A stretch of 64,000 nucleotides of DNA from NCBI GenBank assembly GCA_004431415.1, contig QPMI01000439.1, positions 62,001 through 126,000 on the forward strand, given 5' to 3'. The position numbers were made by a program, and so were the translations under genes. The stretch's first letter is position 1. Every line of letters starts with the position of its first letter. The stretch comes from Cyanophora paradoxa. Lineage: Eukaryota; Glaucocystophyceae; Cyanophorales; Cyanophoraceae. This document shows positions 23,413-37,200 of the stretch, in pieces. The notes under the pieces are model-generated. The model worked only from the letters and a program-made list of their open reading frames with translations, was not told the DNA's origin and ran no database searches.

Positions 23413-26400
23413 CTACGCCTGCTTTTCGCCAGCGCCGGCGCCGGCCGAGGCGGCCTCCCTTGCGCGGCGGGCAATGAGGCGGGCGAGCTCCCCGCGCGCC
23501 CGCGCCCCGAGCGGCCCCTCCCGCGCCTCCTCCACCAGCAGCTCCACCTGCACATTCACGGGCCGCCAGGGACGTTATTATTTTGCAATTAATATTGAGC
23601 GCGATTATCAGATTAATATTCAGCTCGAATCAGTAAAAGTGAGAATAAGAAGCACGCACAGATGGATCGAGAGAGAGAAGGACGGCATCGAGCGCGTCCC
23701 GCTCTGCGTTGCCCGCGTTCGGGATCTCTTCGGTCAGCTTCTTCAGCAGCTGCGGCCGCAGGCTGCATGCCGGAAGCATTAACAGCATGGGGCCGGTGAG
23801 CGCGAGCCGACGCAGCACGCGGTATCTGCGCACGATAATGATGAATTTATATTCGTGTTCGAGAAAAAAGCCGAATTTAAACGGTGCGGCGCACGCGGGG
23901 CGGTCGGCGGTGAGCGCGAGGCGCTCGGTGAGCCACGCGAGCGTCTCGACTTCATTCCACTTGAGCACCTGCGAATTTCGAACGCCGAATCGAAGAACTC
24001 AAAATTGAACCCAATCAATCATGATCAAGATCAATAAAATAGCTAGGGTTTTTTATTGGGCGGTTTTGAGTTAGATTAAGTATATAGGGCGGTTTTGATT
24101 TAGATTTAGTAGGTTTTGATTTATATATATATTGGGAGCCGCACCAAGCTCGGATTGGGAGCTGCGGGCTTTGTTATCGAGGCCGCCGCCGCTCCAGTAC
24201 CGCTGACCGGAGCTGCAGACTGCGACGTCGCGGGCGAGGAATCCGGCAGCGGCTTCGGCGGCGAAGCAGGAACGACGACGTCGTCGAGATCGATGACCTC
24301 GTGATCGGGCTTCTCCCTTTTGGGAACCACGTTCACGGAGCGACGTCGGCCGCCTGCAGTCGCAATCACAGCTGCACATGCCGAGGATGCTCGCAAGGCC
24401 GGCGCCGCTGCGAGAGCGGTTAACGTTAGCGCGCGATATTTTTGGCGTAATGATCACCTCTAGATCTGAAGCTCAAGCGGCGCACCATGGCCAGCTGAAT
24501 TGTGCTCTGCTGCGCATGCGGGCAAACTTGACGGGTTCGAAGTCTCCTCCGCCAGACGGGTTGCGTATGCCGTGGTCGCCTTTGTATACACAGGGCGCAT
24601 GTCATTAAACGCGCAAGCTCCAGTGGGCGAGCGACAGGACGTCTCCACCGCCGCTCCCTGCTCATTGTCTGCGCATGCACATGCGCAGCGCATCGATATC
24701 GCCATTTGGTGCTCACGTAATGATCAATATGTATAAGAAAGACTACGCACCCGCTTTTGACTTCTTGGGTTCTTGTTGCAGAGGGGCCTGGCGGCTGCGC
24801 GTGCTGCTGCTGCGCGTGCGTGCGGGCACAGGCGGCGGATCGCTACGAGTTCCGGTCCTCTGCTTCTTCGATGCATATGATCGCATCCCAGAGCTCAACG
24901 GGCTGGCCGCTGCGCACGACATTTAATTTGATTTGAACTTCGAATCTAGCGTTTCGCGCGCCGAATACGCATATCCCGTGTTTAACTCGAAATCAAGAAT
25001 CATTGGTACGCACCCACCGGCATCTCCTCTTCCTCATCTTTGCTCGCTCTGTTCGATTCATCATCATCGTCGTCATCCTCGTCCTCCTCTTCGTCCTTGT
25101 CCTCGTCTTTGTCTTCCCCGCGGCCACCATCCAACCTCGACCGAGCTCGAGATTGATTTCGCGATCGCTTCCTAGCCGCAGCGGACTGCAAATCGCGCGA
25201 ATCGTGAACTGAACTCGGAGCAGCTGCGATCTAAAGAATACTAAAAACAAACCCTCTTTGGAGAGGGACAACTGCCGGGCGCGTGCCGTTCGAGGAAGGA
25301 GTACACGAGCTCCCGGAGGTCGACGTCGTCCTCGCCCGGCGCCCCCGTCGCCGGCAGCTCGTGGTCGAGCTCGCCCCGCTGCAGGGCGGCGTAGAATGCC
25401 TCACCCTCGTAGTCTGCGATTCGAGGAGTATATATATCTTCTTATGAGAGTAGCATGAGAGTATAATACAATAGTCTATATATGAAGGCCCATATAGCTA
25501 GCGTAGCATGGGACAGACCTGAGAAAGAAAAGTTCAGCATGTCTCTCTGCAGGCGTCGCTGCCGCCCGGTCATTTCGCGATCGTCGACGTGATCGCAGAT
25601 GATTGCCAGGCGGTCCCGGGCTCTGGCTGCCTCCTGATTGTAAATAAGGTGAATCAAGATAATATTCAACCTGAGACAAAGAACGGAATTCGAAATGTAA
25701 AATCTGACTCACGGCCTCTGGTTTAATAGAAGCAGTGTGAATCTGTTCAAAGAGTGATATCGATATCGAAGTTTGTGTGTGATCACAATGACTAGAACAA
25801 CGGGCATCTGGACCTCTTTCTTACGCCATTTGAATCTGCCTACAAACGTGCCAATAACTGTGTCCGTCTTCATGGTCCCTGCAAAAGTACGCGGCGCTCG
25901 CTCTTTCTCACGTAGCTTTCCATGGACGTCGGCCGCGGCCTGCGCCCGATTAATGACACCAGCACCCCAAATCAAATATCTATCGATGCACGGGATGCAC
26001 AACAGCACCCCCAATTAGATATCGATCGAACGTGTACATGTGGGTTTTAATTTGTACGAGTGAAGATCATTGCGATATCGATCGTTGGATACGTAGATCT
26101 ATTAGGGACCGGATCTAATAATTATAAACTCAGAATATATGACCTTAGGCTTGATACGACCTAGATGTGATAATATCTGATTCTTACCTTTCGACGCGAG
26201 GGCTTGCTGCCGGGCGCGTGCCGCTCGAGGAAGGAGTACACGAGCTCCCGGAGGTCGTCCTTGTCCGGCGCCCCCGTCGTCGGCAGCTCGCGGTCGAGCT
26301 CGCCCCGCTGCAGGGCGGCGTAGAACGGCTCTCCCTCGTAGTCTGCGGAGACAATTTTTCGAAGCCGCATATCATAACCATCTGTTTTTGCTCTGGATAA

Positions 26401-27324
26401 AGCACATTCAAGCATTAAAAAGCGCACCCGAGTGAGAATAATTAAGAATGTCTCTTTGTACGCGATGCTGACGCCCGGTCGTCTCGTCGACGCGATCGCA
26501 GATGATTGCGAGTCGATCCCGGGCTTTCGCGGCCTCCTGCACAACCAAATGGTCGGCATCCTCGAGCTCCATGTTTGATTATCAATTACAATTGAGCGAA
26601 AGCAAGTGCGCACGTCTTCTGTTGGAAAGCCCGATGTGCAGACCTGCGCAATGTAGAAATTGGAGGGCGACTTGCATGCAAATCGCATCGCAATCGCACC
26701 TCGCAGCCCCGCCGGCGCCATTGAACTCGGCCATAGTACTTGTTGTTAAGTTTTCTTGTCCCGGCAAATGTACATGTACCCGGTGCCCGTGTCCGCACTG
26801 ATAGCTTCTCATGGGCCTGCGCAATATGTGTTCGCAAGCAGGTGCACGTGCGCGCCATTCGTTCTGGAATATATTGAGACCGGACCTGTGTGCTGGACCC
26901 ATGACTATTGCAAATGGAATCCTGCAGCTGCGGCGCGTGCTGCGCGGCGATGGGGCTAGCGCTCAATAAATTAAATATATAGAACTATATATAAATGAGG
27001 TGGCAGCATTATCGATGTTTACGAGCCGCATGCGCGATATGTATTGGTCACCTGCGAAGTTTCAAATTCGGATGCGCTCGAAGAAGCGGAGAGCTCGAAA
27101 TCGCCCCGCGCAGCGGAGCTCGAACGCTGATCATGAGGCAACGGTGTAGAAGATGCTGCGCCGTCGCGAGCAGAATGAGCGCACGACGATGCGCCGCCGC
27201 GAACGTCCGCAGTATGTGAATCCCTATTGCAAGCATCGATATCTAGATCTGCAGAATTCGAAGCAGCAGCCGAGCTTGGCCCATCCGATGCGGCGCGCGG
27301 CCGCGAACGGGGATCGATATCCAT
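23413..27324 (-). CDS. Gene D: unrecognised paralogue of gene C
   Basis: Function unknown. ATG 27324 opens MDIDPRSRPRAASDGP, the same kind of acidic Ser-rich start as gene C. Module copy 1 has YYGRVQWRRRGCEV (about 26720), RDRLAIICDRVDETTG (about 26500) and DYEGEPFYAALQRGELD...FLERHAPGS (26343-26190). Copy 2 has FVGRFKWRKKEVQMP (about 25830), RDRLAIICDHVDD (25620-25560) and DYEGEAFYAALQRGELD...FLERHAPGS (25413-25270). A strongly acidic stretch follows (25160-25010). The middle part differs from gene C: no counterpart of its WYGPDGERRYG exon was found. The shared C-terminal end has EVIDLDDVVVP (about 24300), ETLAWLTERLALTADRP, LLPACSLRPQLLKKLTEEI (about 23750) and VELLVEEAREGPLG, ending at TAG 23415-23413. 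Overall closest to C at both ends and in the modules. Confidence 0.6.
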
Positions 27325-27620
27325 CTGAGCTTCGCGATCAGGGAAAGCCAAGGCGCAATTGCAAGTTGCAAGCCGCGCGCGATCATTATATATCGGCGGG
27401 CTCAAGCCACGCACGCTCATGATCAAAGTTGACTTGGCGGCGCTTTGGGGTCGATCTCGAGCGCGATCGCCTGAAGAGTTTCTGCGCGTTTCTGCTCTAG
27501 ACCTCGCGTCCTCCAGACTGCCCTCGAGCTCTCCGCGCGTACGTTACGTTTCTCCTTGATTTCGAATTTGAGGGGACCGGAGCAGAAATTTCGAAAGAGC
27601 TCGAGATCCAGTGCTGGAGT

Positions 27621-27667
27621 AGACTAGAGGCTGTGCCGCGGTGGCCGGTAATTCACCAAAACCAAAT
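27621..27667. repeat. Dispersed repeat copy 2
   Basis: A sequence matching 9935-9973, with a roughly 8-bp insertion in the middle (CTGTGCCGCGGTGGCCGG), ending TAATTCACCAAAACCAAAT. It lies in the spacer upstream of gene D. Confidence 0.7.
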
Positions 27668-27769
27668 AGAGCTATATAGAGGCCAGCAGGCGGATATTAA
27701 TCTTAGATGGACCGGGCCCTTCTCCCTCTCCTCCCCCCGGGCCCCTTTTCCTCTCCTCCCTTCCTTCCA

Positions 27770-27812
27770 CCCCCCCCCCCCCCCCCCCCCCGTGAGCTCG
27801 GGGTGTGTGTGT

Positions 27813-27843
<31 letters not shown>

Positions 27844-27851
27844 GGGGGGGG
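27770..27851. repeat. C22, (GT)12 and G25 simple-repeat cluster
   Basis: C-run 27770-27791, then a 12-unit GT microsatellite at 27803-27826, directly followed by a G-run at 27827-27851. It sits in the spacer between the STAND NTPase gene end and the gene D start. Run lengths may be affected by sequencing. Confidence 0.95.
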
Positions 27852-27960
27852 AGCTAACGTAGATAGGTGTTGCCGTTCTTAAATCTAGGTCTAGAATTGA
27901 AGGCCGGGCCTGTGGCAGGATACCGATTTAGGTTTAGATGCTCACTTCCGACAGGTTCAA

Positions 27961-27994
27961 CTTTGCTTGCGAAGCTACTTTGCTTGCGAAGCTA
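27961..27994. repeat. Perfect tandem duplication of a 17-bp unit
   Basis: CTTTGCTTGCGAAGCTA at 27961-27977 is repeated exactly at 27978-27994. No coding context is seen; the rest of the spacer 27325-28287 has no supported gene. Confidence 0.9.
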
Positions 27995-28287
27995 CCAAGA
28001 AGCGAGTGAAGCGAACGTCGGTCTGGCCCAGTGGCCCTCAGGGGCTCTAAATAAATCTACTCTCGGTTCACAAACAAAGAATTTAGGAAACAGGGTTGTC
28101 AGATAGAAGCGTTCCGCTCAGCGGCTGGTGTTCAATCGGCGCCGCCTTTTGCAGACGCGACGAGGGCCTCGGCGTCTGCGCATGCGCTGGGGCCCTCCAC
28201 CGCCGGGAACGCCCGTCCTGCCGCAAAAGTGACGTGGCCAGTCATGATCAGCGCGGCGTGCTGAGCATGGCGGCCGCGGGGTCAATG

Positions 28288-31200
28288 CTAAGGCGCTGCG
28301 CACCGAAGTCGGCAGCGGGGGCCAGGCACGGGGCGCCCTCTTGCAATTGCCTGGCGGCAGCTCCTCCGAAAATGACGGATTCGGAAGGCCGCAGCTGCCG
28401 AGCACCCCCACGTGAGCACGGTCCCTGCGCTACGGTTTCTGCAGCTGAGGGGCGCCCGGGCGCGCACCGTAACGACGCCGATACCGTAGCCGAAAGACGG
28501 AAGACCGAAATGAGCTCTAAGCTGGCAGCGCTTGAGGAGGCGGAAGGGGCGCAGCTCGACCTCCTCCCACTTGGACCCGGACCGCATCTTCGCCTGGTCG
28601 TCCTTGGAAATCGATGTGTTGAAGTGTCTGAGCGTCGCAAGCGTTAAAGCGTCCCAAAGATAAGTCTCTCAAAACGACACTCAAATCGAATATTGATGCG
28701 AACAAACTACGCACTCCTGATCGGCAGAATAGCGGTTCGGCTCGACGAAAACGCCGCTCACGCGCACGTCAACGTCCCCCAGTCTCGATGCCACGCTCAT
28801 CTCGACGGTCGCGCTGTACTCCGTCGGGGGCATGAAGGGGAAGACTCGCTCGGAGGCGGGGACGTCCCACTCGCTCTCCCGGCGCGCGAACTCGCGCTCG
28901 CCCACTTCCACCGTGAAGCACTCCACAAAGTCGCGCGCAAGGCCCTGCCGCGATCGCCATATATGTGAATCAGACCACGAAAGCCTTGTGCCAAAAGCCG
29001 GCGGCAGCCGGCAACATTAATGGCGTGCCTCATACGAGAGCTTCTGAAGTCTTCCCGAGTCGGTGGCCTCCCAGCCTTCCCCTTCCGCGAGCAGCGGCCT
29101 TGCCGCGGCCCCCCCCTCGGGCTCCTCGACCTCGAGCCTCACGACCTCGAGCTTCGCATCGCCCTCACACGAGCCGCGGTTGACGCAGCAGACCGCGACG
29201 CGGTTGGCGCCGTCGAGGGCGAGCACGTCGACGTCCGCCGTGTGCAGCAGCTCGAGGCGGCGCAGCGGGCCAGCCGCGGAGCGCGGCCGCGAGCAGTCCC
29301 ACACCAGCACGGAGCCGTCACGGGCGGCGGAGACGAGCGTGGCGCGGCCCGTGAAGTCCAGGGCCGTGACGGGCTGCGCGTGCCCCGCGAGAACGGCCTT
29401 CCGGTACGCGCCGCCGGCGTCGGCGACGTAGAGGCAGATCTCCTTGCCGCCCGTGCACGCCACGGGCGGCGTGCCGCCGGAGGCGGCAGCGACGCCGACC
29501 GCGACCGCCAGTGAGGAGCCGAAGGGCGGCCGCAGATATTCCAAGCGGCTCTCCTCCGGATCGACCTCCCAGTCCCAGGGGGTGACCTGGCATGGCGCCC
29601 GGGCCGTGAGCACGACTCTAATCACAAAGGTGCGCCTTCTATTATATTATAAAGGTGACTCTTATAAAGGCGGCAGCGTACGGCGAGGCGGTCGAGGGCA
29701 GTGACGGCGGCCGCGCCGAGCTCGGGCCCCAGCGTCGCCAGCAGCTCCGTCCCGTCGTACGCCGCAGATGCGATGAACATGCGGCCCTGCGAGGATGGTC
29801 GGGCGGCCGCGCGACGCGCGCGGGTGGGGGCGGGCGGTGGCATGGTTGCGGGCCTCTGCGGCGCGGGTGGCGAGGCACGCGACGGGTCCCCCGTGGAACC
29901 AGGACGCGCGGCGGCAGACGACGCGGGGAGCGCGGCCCGCGCCAAACTGGAGGACAAAGGCATGAATCCCTCCATCTGCTAAAACGTGAGCGCGCCGTTT
30001 TCGCCGCAGATTGGCGCGTGTGACAGGGGGCGCGCCCTGGAGGCCAAAGTACGCCTCGAAAAGATCTGAAAGAGGTTCGGTCGGCGGAGTGCAAGATAAA
30101 GGGAGGTCTATAGGGCGCCGCGCACTGGCCGAGTCCGCGACGGTGCCGGCCCCAGGTCCGAGAGCAAAGGCGGTGACGGGGCTCGGGATTGGCACGCTCA
30201 GCTCTGCCGCGTCGCCGAGGCGCGGCGCCCCCGCCTCCAGATCCACGCGCACTTCGGCGAGCTTCAACTCCCCGCGGTCGGACACCGTGGCAAAGACGCT
30301 CGTGCCGCCCTTCGTAAGGAGGGCGACTGCGACGTGGCGTGCCCCGCGCAGGATCTTGGGCCCGAGCGTGCTTTTCGCAATGCGAGATGTCGAGTCGGAG
30401 TCAGCCATGACGTCCTCGCGTGTGCTTGCACCGGAAACAGTCTTGTCCCCAAACAGAGACGAGATCGTAGCCTGCGGTACAGATCCGGTGAGCTGCCGAT
30501 CGCGCCTCTTATTGTATTATAAAGGCGCCTCTAATCTAAGTATTCTAGGGAGCCTTCGGGCGCACCTTTGCGTTGGCGGGCCCGTCTCCGCAGCGGAGGC
30601 ACGAAACCACACCGTCGTCGCGGAGGCTGGCGACGAGGACCGCGCCGCCCGGGCTCGCGATCGGCAGCGGCGCGACGCCGACGCCGGCGGCGGGCGGGCC
30701 GCCCTGCAGCCTGTCGTCGCCGCCCGCCAGGTCGCTGGGATCGATGGCGTCGAGGTCCCACACGCGGACGTGCTCGCGATCGTACGTGACGAGGCGCCGC
30801 CCGCCCTCCTCCATCGCCATGTCCTTGATCGGGTGCGCGTGGCCTTTCAGCTCGCCCACAAGGCGGGCGCACTTTGGCGTGTGCGCCCTGAGCCAGTCGC
30901 GCGTCGAGTCGGTCATGGGCCTGCCCATGACAGGGTCCGTCTCGGGATCGAACGGCGCTCCCGGGTCGCACTCGTCGAACTCGCACAGGCGCACGATCTC
31001 CTGGCTCTGCAGGTGCACGACCGCCACGCGCACCAGGCCCGGCCGGCCCTCGACCTCCTGGATAGCGAAGCGCCAGGACTCGTCGTCCGCTCCGATGCCG
31101 ATCAGGCACAGCAAGCGCGGCCGCGGGGCGTTGGCCACAATGCAGATGACGCAGCGGTCTCCGATAACTTTTCTGTTGAGAAGTGACTCGCAGTGCTTTG

Positions 31201-34200
31201 AAACGACTCGAACGTTCCCATTGGCGAATTCCGCGAGCGTCGTCCTGCGCACAGGGGTGGGGACTTGAACAGGCTGCATCGCAATCTGATCATCGGATGC
31301 TCGCGAGCGCGCGGGCGCACGTGAACTCGATGCCATCGTACTCCCGGTCGACCCCGCTCTGGAGGACTCTGACGGAGAAGGGCGGGTTAGTACTCCGTCT
31401 AAATATGTGCATGAAGGCGCTCACTCTTCATTGTCGACAGTGCAGTAGAAATTCATGTAGACACCACGGCCTAGCACGTCCGTATACCTGTTCACGGTCA
31501 GCAACCATGACCATGAGCAACAACGCATATATAGAGCACAATAGTACGCACCCAAAGCCAGAACGTCCATGACCGCACAACTGCATGAACGCACGATACT
31601 GCGGTAATTGGTGGCTCTGCACAAAAGAACGAGGGTGTGAGCGATACAAGCGCATCTGTAAATATATATTTGTGATGGTGAGCTTCTGCAGCAACTGCGA
31701 AAACGCACGCGGAGAATACGCAGAGGCGTCTGGGTGTGGACATCATAGATCACTATTTCGTCGCGTTTCCCCTGCGCGCTGAAGTGAGCAAGCAGGAAAG
31801 GATGAACACAGTTGCCAGGCTGCAGTGCCCTATTTAGCGAAAAGTAAATCTTCTAGGCTATCTATCCTGAAAGCACACCGATGCCAGCTTGCTGCTATCG
31901 GAGCTCCAGCACAGCGCCTGGAATGGTTCGTTGGGCCTGTCGCGATCGAGCCGCACGCACGCACGTGACAACCATGTGAATAAACGTGCACATGTAGCCA
32001 AATCAAACGCACCCGTACTCGAAATCCCCTTCCTCGCGATCGGGCATGGTTTCGGCGCTTAGGCGCCCCCACAGCTTGCCTTGCTCAAGCGTCAGCAGCA
32101 CGACTCCATGGTTCGGGAGCTGGCGCACGCTCGCGATAAGCGGTCATCAAACGGATCAAGCACTCTAGATTTGCATGCAGCTGATCGCTACGCACCTCGT
32201 TGGTGCTGACGGCTCCAGTTTTCCGTCGTTCGAGATGCGGAGGCACGCGTGCACCGTGTTTGAGGAGTACATACTCAGCTTAACGTTCGCCTTCCAGCGC
32301 TCTTGTCCGTTGAAGTCGAAGCACACAACTTCCTCCGTGTCTTTGCTGCGACCGCGCTCACGAATGAGGCTTGTAACCATGCATCTCGATATCGGGCTCT
32401 TAATGTTTATGAATATCCGTATGGCTTTCAAATCTGGGCAGGATCGGGGACTCCAACGGACCATTTAATAACGATGTACTGTTGCTTCCACACGCCGAGG
32501 CTACAGGTTTCAGGTTGCAAATCCCAGTTGAATTTCTTGTCCTGCAGGCCGCCGGGCGATCGCAAATGAGAGATGTAGATCTAGAATTAAAACATCCTAT
32601 AAACCTTACAACTCGCAAGGATATAGCAGGCTATTGCGAGGGTGCCGGCACGCACAGGCAGAAGGGCACGCAATATGATCATGATACAAGGCTCGTGACT
32701 CTGCGGGGCTCGTCAGGCATATTTGACGGATGCAGCTGAACAACATTTGATTTAAATTTGGGAAGGCAGCGGTTGCCGACCAGGGGCTTGTTCATGCAGC
32801 GCAGCCACGTCGCGCGCGAGCTGCGGAGCGCCTCTGCCGCGCGCGTCGCCAGCTCGAACTTGTCCGACTCGTTCGCGGCTCGCTGCTGCAAGCTGGCTAA
32901 AGCCGGCGCAGGATTGCTTTGCATGAATTCGGCATGGCGCCCGATGAAGCCCTTGATCTGCCGCGATCGCGATGTCATTCCAGCGAAGTCTTAATTATAA
33001 GCAGCTATGGCGTGAAATTAAAAATTAGAGCGTGAGATTCAAAGATCCTGAACCTCAAAAAAGCCCTCGCGGAGGTCGCGTGCAGCGTCCTCCTGCATGA
33101 TTTCATCGAGGAGCGTGAAGAGCGCCGGCAGGCCGTCGCTCCGTGCGCACGCGAAGAGGAATTCGAGGGATCCATCCCTGCACGTGGCGTGACGGGCAGC
33201 GGGTGCAGCATGCGCAGCTGGAGCTGGAGCTGGCGGGATCTGAGATTATAATTACCGGAGGATGTCGAGAAGCTTCGCGTACTGGCCGGACGCAGCCAAA
33301 TGCGCCGGCTGCACGCGATGTTTGAGACAGAATTCGAACGTATCTTGCACACAATTATTTGATGTGCACTGCACCTGCATGCGTATGCGCCGCACGTTTG
33401 GCGTGTCTCCCAGCATGAGTGGCTGCGCGAGCCGGGCTCAGAGGGACATACGAAGAAGCTTAAGCTTAAGCTTGGCCATGGGCGTCGGGGCGTGCAGGCC
33501 TGCGGGGCGAGCCGTCGGTCCTCGAGCATGGCCCCGTCCCTCGATATCGATGCGCCCTTAAGCTTCTCCATCGACGTCGACGTCGGCGGCCGATGCATAT
33601 GGTGCCGCCGCTTCCCCGCCGCGAACTCGTTGCCGAAGTAGCACGCGAGCAGCTCGTGCATGGCGCGGCGCCTGTCGGGGTCCGCGTCGACGTACCGCCG
33701 CGTGGCGGCCTCCGCGAACTGCCGGTGGTACCTGCACCCCTCGAGTCGGCATGGCGCGGAAGCGGCTACGTTTAACGGGGCGCAACGCACCAGCCGATCA
33801 CTGCCGCGTTGCTGGCGCCGCCGGAGCCGCGCTCGGCGAGGAGACCGCCCAGGTCCGACCGGATGCGGAGGATGAGCGACGGCGGCACGCGCCGCACCGG
33901 CGGCGTCCACCACTGCCCGGATACAAGTCAAGGGAGGTGTATGCAGGCGTACGCGTGCGCGCACGGCGCGCGCGCACCACAAAGAGCTGGTCGAGCGTCG
34001 CGTCGTCGCAGCTGAGCACGTCTGCGAGCTCCGCCTCCGACAGGCCGCCCTTGGCGACCGTGACGAAGCCCAGCATAGCCCGCACCAGCGCCTCCCCGTA
34101 CTTCGTCTGCGCACCAGGACAAGGCGATCAGGCGAAGCACGAATCAAAGCGCGAAGCATGAAATTTGAAGAGGAATCACGAGCGTGCCTCAAGACGCTTG

Positions 34201-37200
34201 AACATCGCCTCGACCAGCGTGGGGACGTCTTTGGCCTGCAGCGCAATTGATATCCCATAATTATAAAAGAAGCTGCTGCAGCAATCAAAGACGACCGAGG
34301 GCCGCACCTCGATCTTAGCGGCGTCGCCTTCGACGAAGCTGCGCCAGCGGCGGGCCTGCTCCCAGCACAGGCGGAGGAAGAGGGGCGTGCGATCGGGTCC
34401 CGCGTCGAAGGCCGCCAGCACCGCCTCCCGCTGCGCAGGCACGAGCGACCTGCCCGCCTCCTGGCACCTGCAGCGAGATCGATGGTCGAAGTCGACGTCG
34501 TCCCTTGCAATTGAGAGCGACATCTACAAGAAATTATATTAAAGCCAGAGCGAGCTCGAGCCGCACCAGACGCCGAGGACGCTCTCTGCCATGCTGCGGT
34601 CGAACGCCGGTGCCTCTACCGTCGCGTTTTCGACGTGGTCGTTGAAGCGCTCGAGCACGCCGCCGCCGGCCTCGCCGACGAGGATCGAGACGAGGCAGCG
34701 GCAGTGCGCGGGCAGCGCGGGCGGGAGCCACTGCAATAGCCGCCCGAGCTCGTCGGAGAGCTGCCGAAGTCGACGTGTAAGGGGCGCGGGCGGGCGGCGC
34801 TGGCGCCAGGGCGGGCTAATATATTTATATAAATTATATAAGACCTGGTCCAGGGCGTCCAGGATCAGGTAGATCGGCTGCTCCCGGGTTCCCCACTCGA
34901 GGCACCGCAGGAAAACCGCCGCGACGGTCCGGAAGTCCGCGTCGGGCGGCAGCTCGGGCGCCGGCCGGCCCAGCGCCGCGGCGAGCTGCCGGGCGAGCGA
35001 GACGAGCAGGCTCCGAGTGTCCCCCGAGTGCAGCGTCGTGCCGAGGAAACGCCCAAGCACGACCGGCTGCGCACCGCCGCCGTCGCCGCGGCCGTCGCCT
35101 GAGCTCACCCTCCGCCAGACGGCACCCATGATGGACGACTTGCCGCAGCCGCTCGCGCCGACGAGCGCGAGGGGCCGCCCCTCGCCCTCGGAGGCCCCCT
35201 CCAGGTACCGAGCGAGCTCGGAGACGACCGCCTCCTGCCCCAGGCACGCCTCCGCGCACTGCCACGCCGTCTGCAGGTGCTGCGCCGCCTCCGCCTCCAG
35301 CGGGTCCGCCGCCGCGCCGCCGGTGCCGGCACCGGCGCCGGCGCCGGCAGCTCTGCCCGTCGCGGCGGCGACGATGCCCGCGCCGACCATGCGGCACACC
35401 GCGTCGCTGAAGGCGTGCACGTGCTCGTCCGACAGCGGTTTGCTGAACTTGGTCGCGAGGGTGACGGGCGGGGCGTGCTTCGAGACCCGCCCCAGCAGAT
35501 CCTGCGGGCGCGAGCAGCTCTGAGCTGAAATTTCCAAGTCCGCCGGGGCGGAGACGGCAGGCTTGCAACTGGGCGCACGCGCAGCATTGCCTGCGCTTCC
35601 GCGTCCACTGGGGCCCTGGAAGTCGATCCCGCGGCCACGGCGACGGCCGCGGCGGGCCGCGCGCCAGTGCCGTGCGCGATGGGCGTCGGGGCGTTCTCGA
35701 GGTCGATGAAGCGCCGCACCACCTGCGGGGAGCCTCATGATCAGTCCCCGAACGGCCTTGAGATTCCTTGCGCGCGCCAGGCGCGCGCGCCGCATCGTCG
35801 AATGCGCCGTTCCTCGCGACTTCCTCGATGTCGTCGATGCGTCGCCTGCCGCAGTCCAAAAACGAGCGTCAGGCCGCGCAAGGAACGCTATCTCGCAGCG
35901 GCCTTAGATCTAGGGACGCACCGGACGAAGAGGAACGTGCCCTCGTAGCGGCCCTCCAGCTCCTGCAAACCCCTCTCGATCTCCATCTCCGTCACGCTGC
36001 AGCGCCCCAGGCCTCATGATTAGTTTCGGCGGGTGCAGCCCTGCGCGGCAGGTCTAGAATGGTGCCCGGACACGGGACCCGCCTGATTGTGTACTTGCGC
36101 CGCGCCTCCTCCGGCAGACCGCTGGAGGCCCTGCGCAGCAGGCCCGCAAGCCGCGTCGAGATCTCCGTCCACGCGGCGTCCGCCTGCAAATTATAAAATT
36201 AAACGATGGCGTCGTTCGTGAGCGGCGGCCAGCTGCAGCTGCATCGTGGCGCCGCGGGGCGGGGGGAGGGGGGGGGGGGGGAAGGGGAAGGGGGGGGGGA
36301 AGGGAGCGGGGGAAGGGGGGTAGAGGGGGGCCCGGGCGCGCCTGCTTCCGCCTCGCGGGGTCGTCGGAGCGCTTGTCGGGCAAGTTCGCCGAGATGCGAA
36401 GGAGCACGTACTCGCCCCCGGGCCGCGCGTTCTCGTCCAGCTTGTACCTGACGAGAAGCCGTGATCGTATGAGGAGGCCGGTTCGCGCAGGAAGGCCGGG
36501 GCCCCGAATTCGAAAGGGCAACGGACCACTGGCGGAGGAGCGCGATCTCTTCCTTCCCCGCGCCCGCCTCCTCCGAGCTCCGCTCAAGCGCCTCGAACTC
36601 GCCCCGCGGGATGCGCGAGGGCAGCGGCCGGAAACTGCGCGCAGGCGCGCGCGCGCGGCCCCGTCACGTCACGTCAGCCCGGCCCCTCGCGAACGCGAGG
36701 GGGCCGAGCTCCGAGGCTCGAGGCTCGAGGGGGCCGCTGGCGCTTACCCGTACTTGTCGCCTCCGAGGAGGACGAAGGCGGGCCCGGCCGACTCGGCGGC
36801 GCAGCGCGCGACTTCCAGCAAGCAGATGTCCACCACGTCGTGCTCTGCGCACGCGCGCGCGGCCGCCCTTAGCCCGCCCTCCGGCCGACCGCACATTTAA
36901 AGCGCGCACCGTCAACAGCGTCGTCGGAGACACCCCAGCGCCTGCCAGGCCCCACACGTCTCAGAGCCGGCGAGAGCCCCGAGGGCCGCGGCGCGAGCGT
37001 CCGGCGCTGCCCGGCCGGAGGCGCACATATCGACGGCTTGCCAGGTGAGGCCGACACGGCGGGCGAGGCTGCGGGGCGCCCCATACATATGTCAGCACCC
37101 GGCCCGCGCGCGGCGCGGCGCCGGCGTCAGGCGGGCCTCAGCCCGGCCGCGGGAGGGAGGGGCGGGCCTGTCGAGGAAGGGGAAGACGTCCTCGAGGAGA

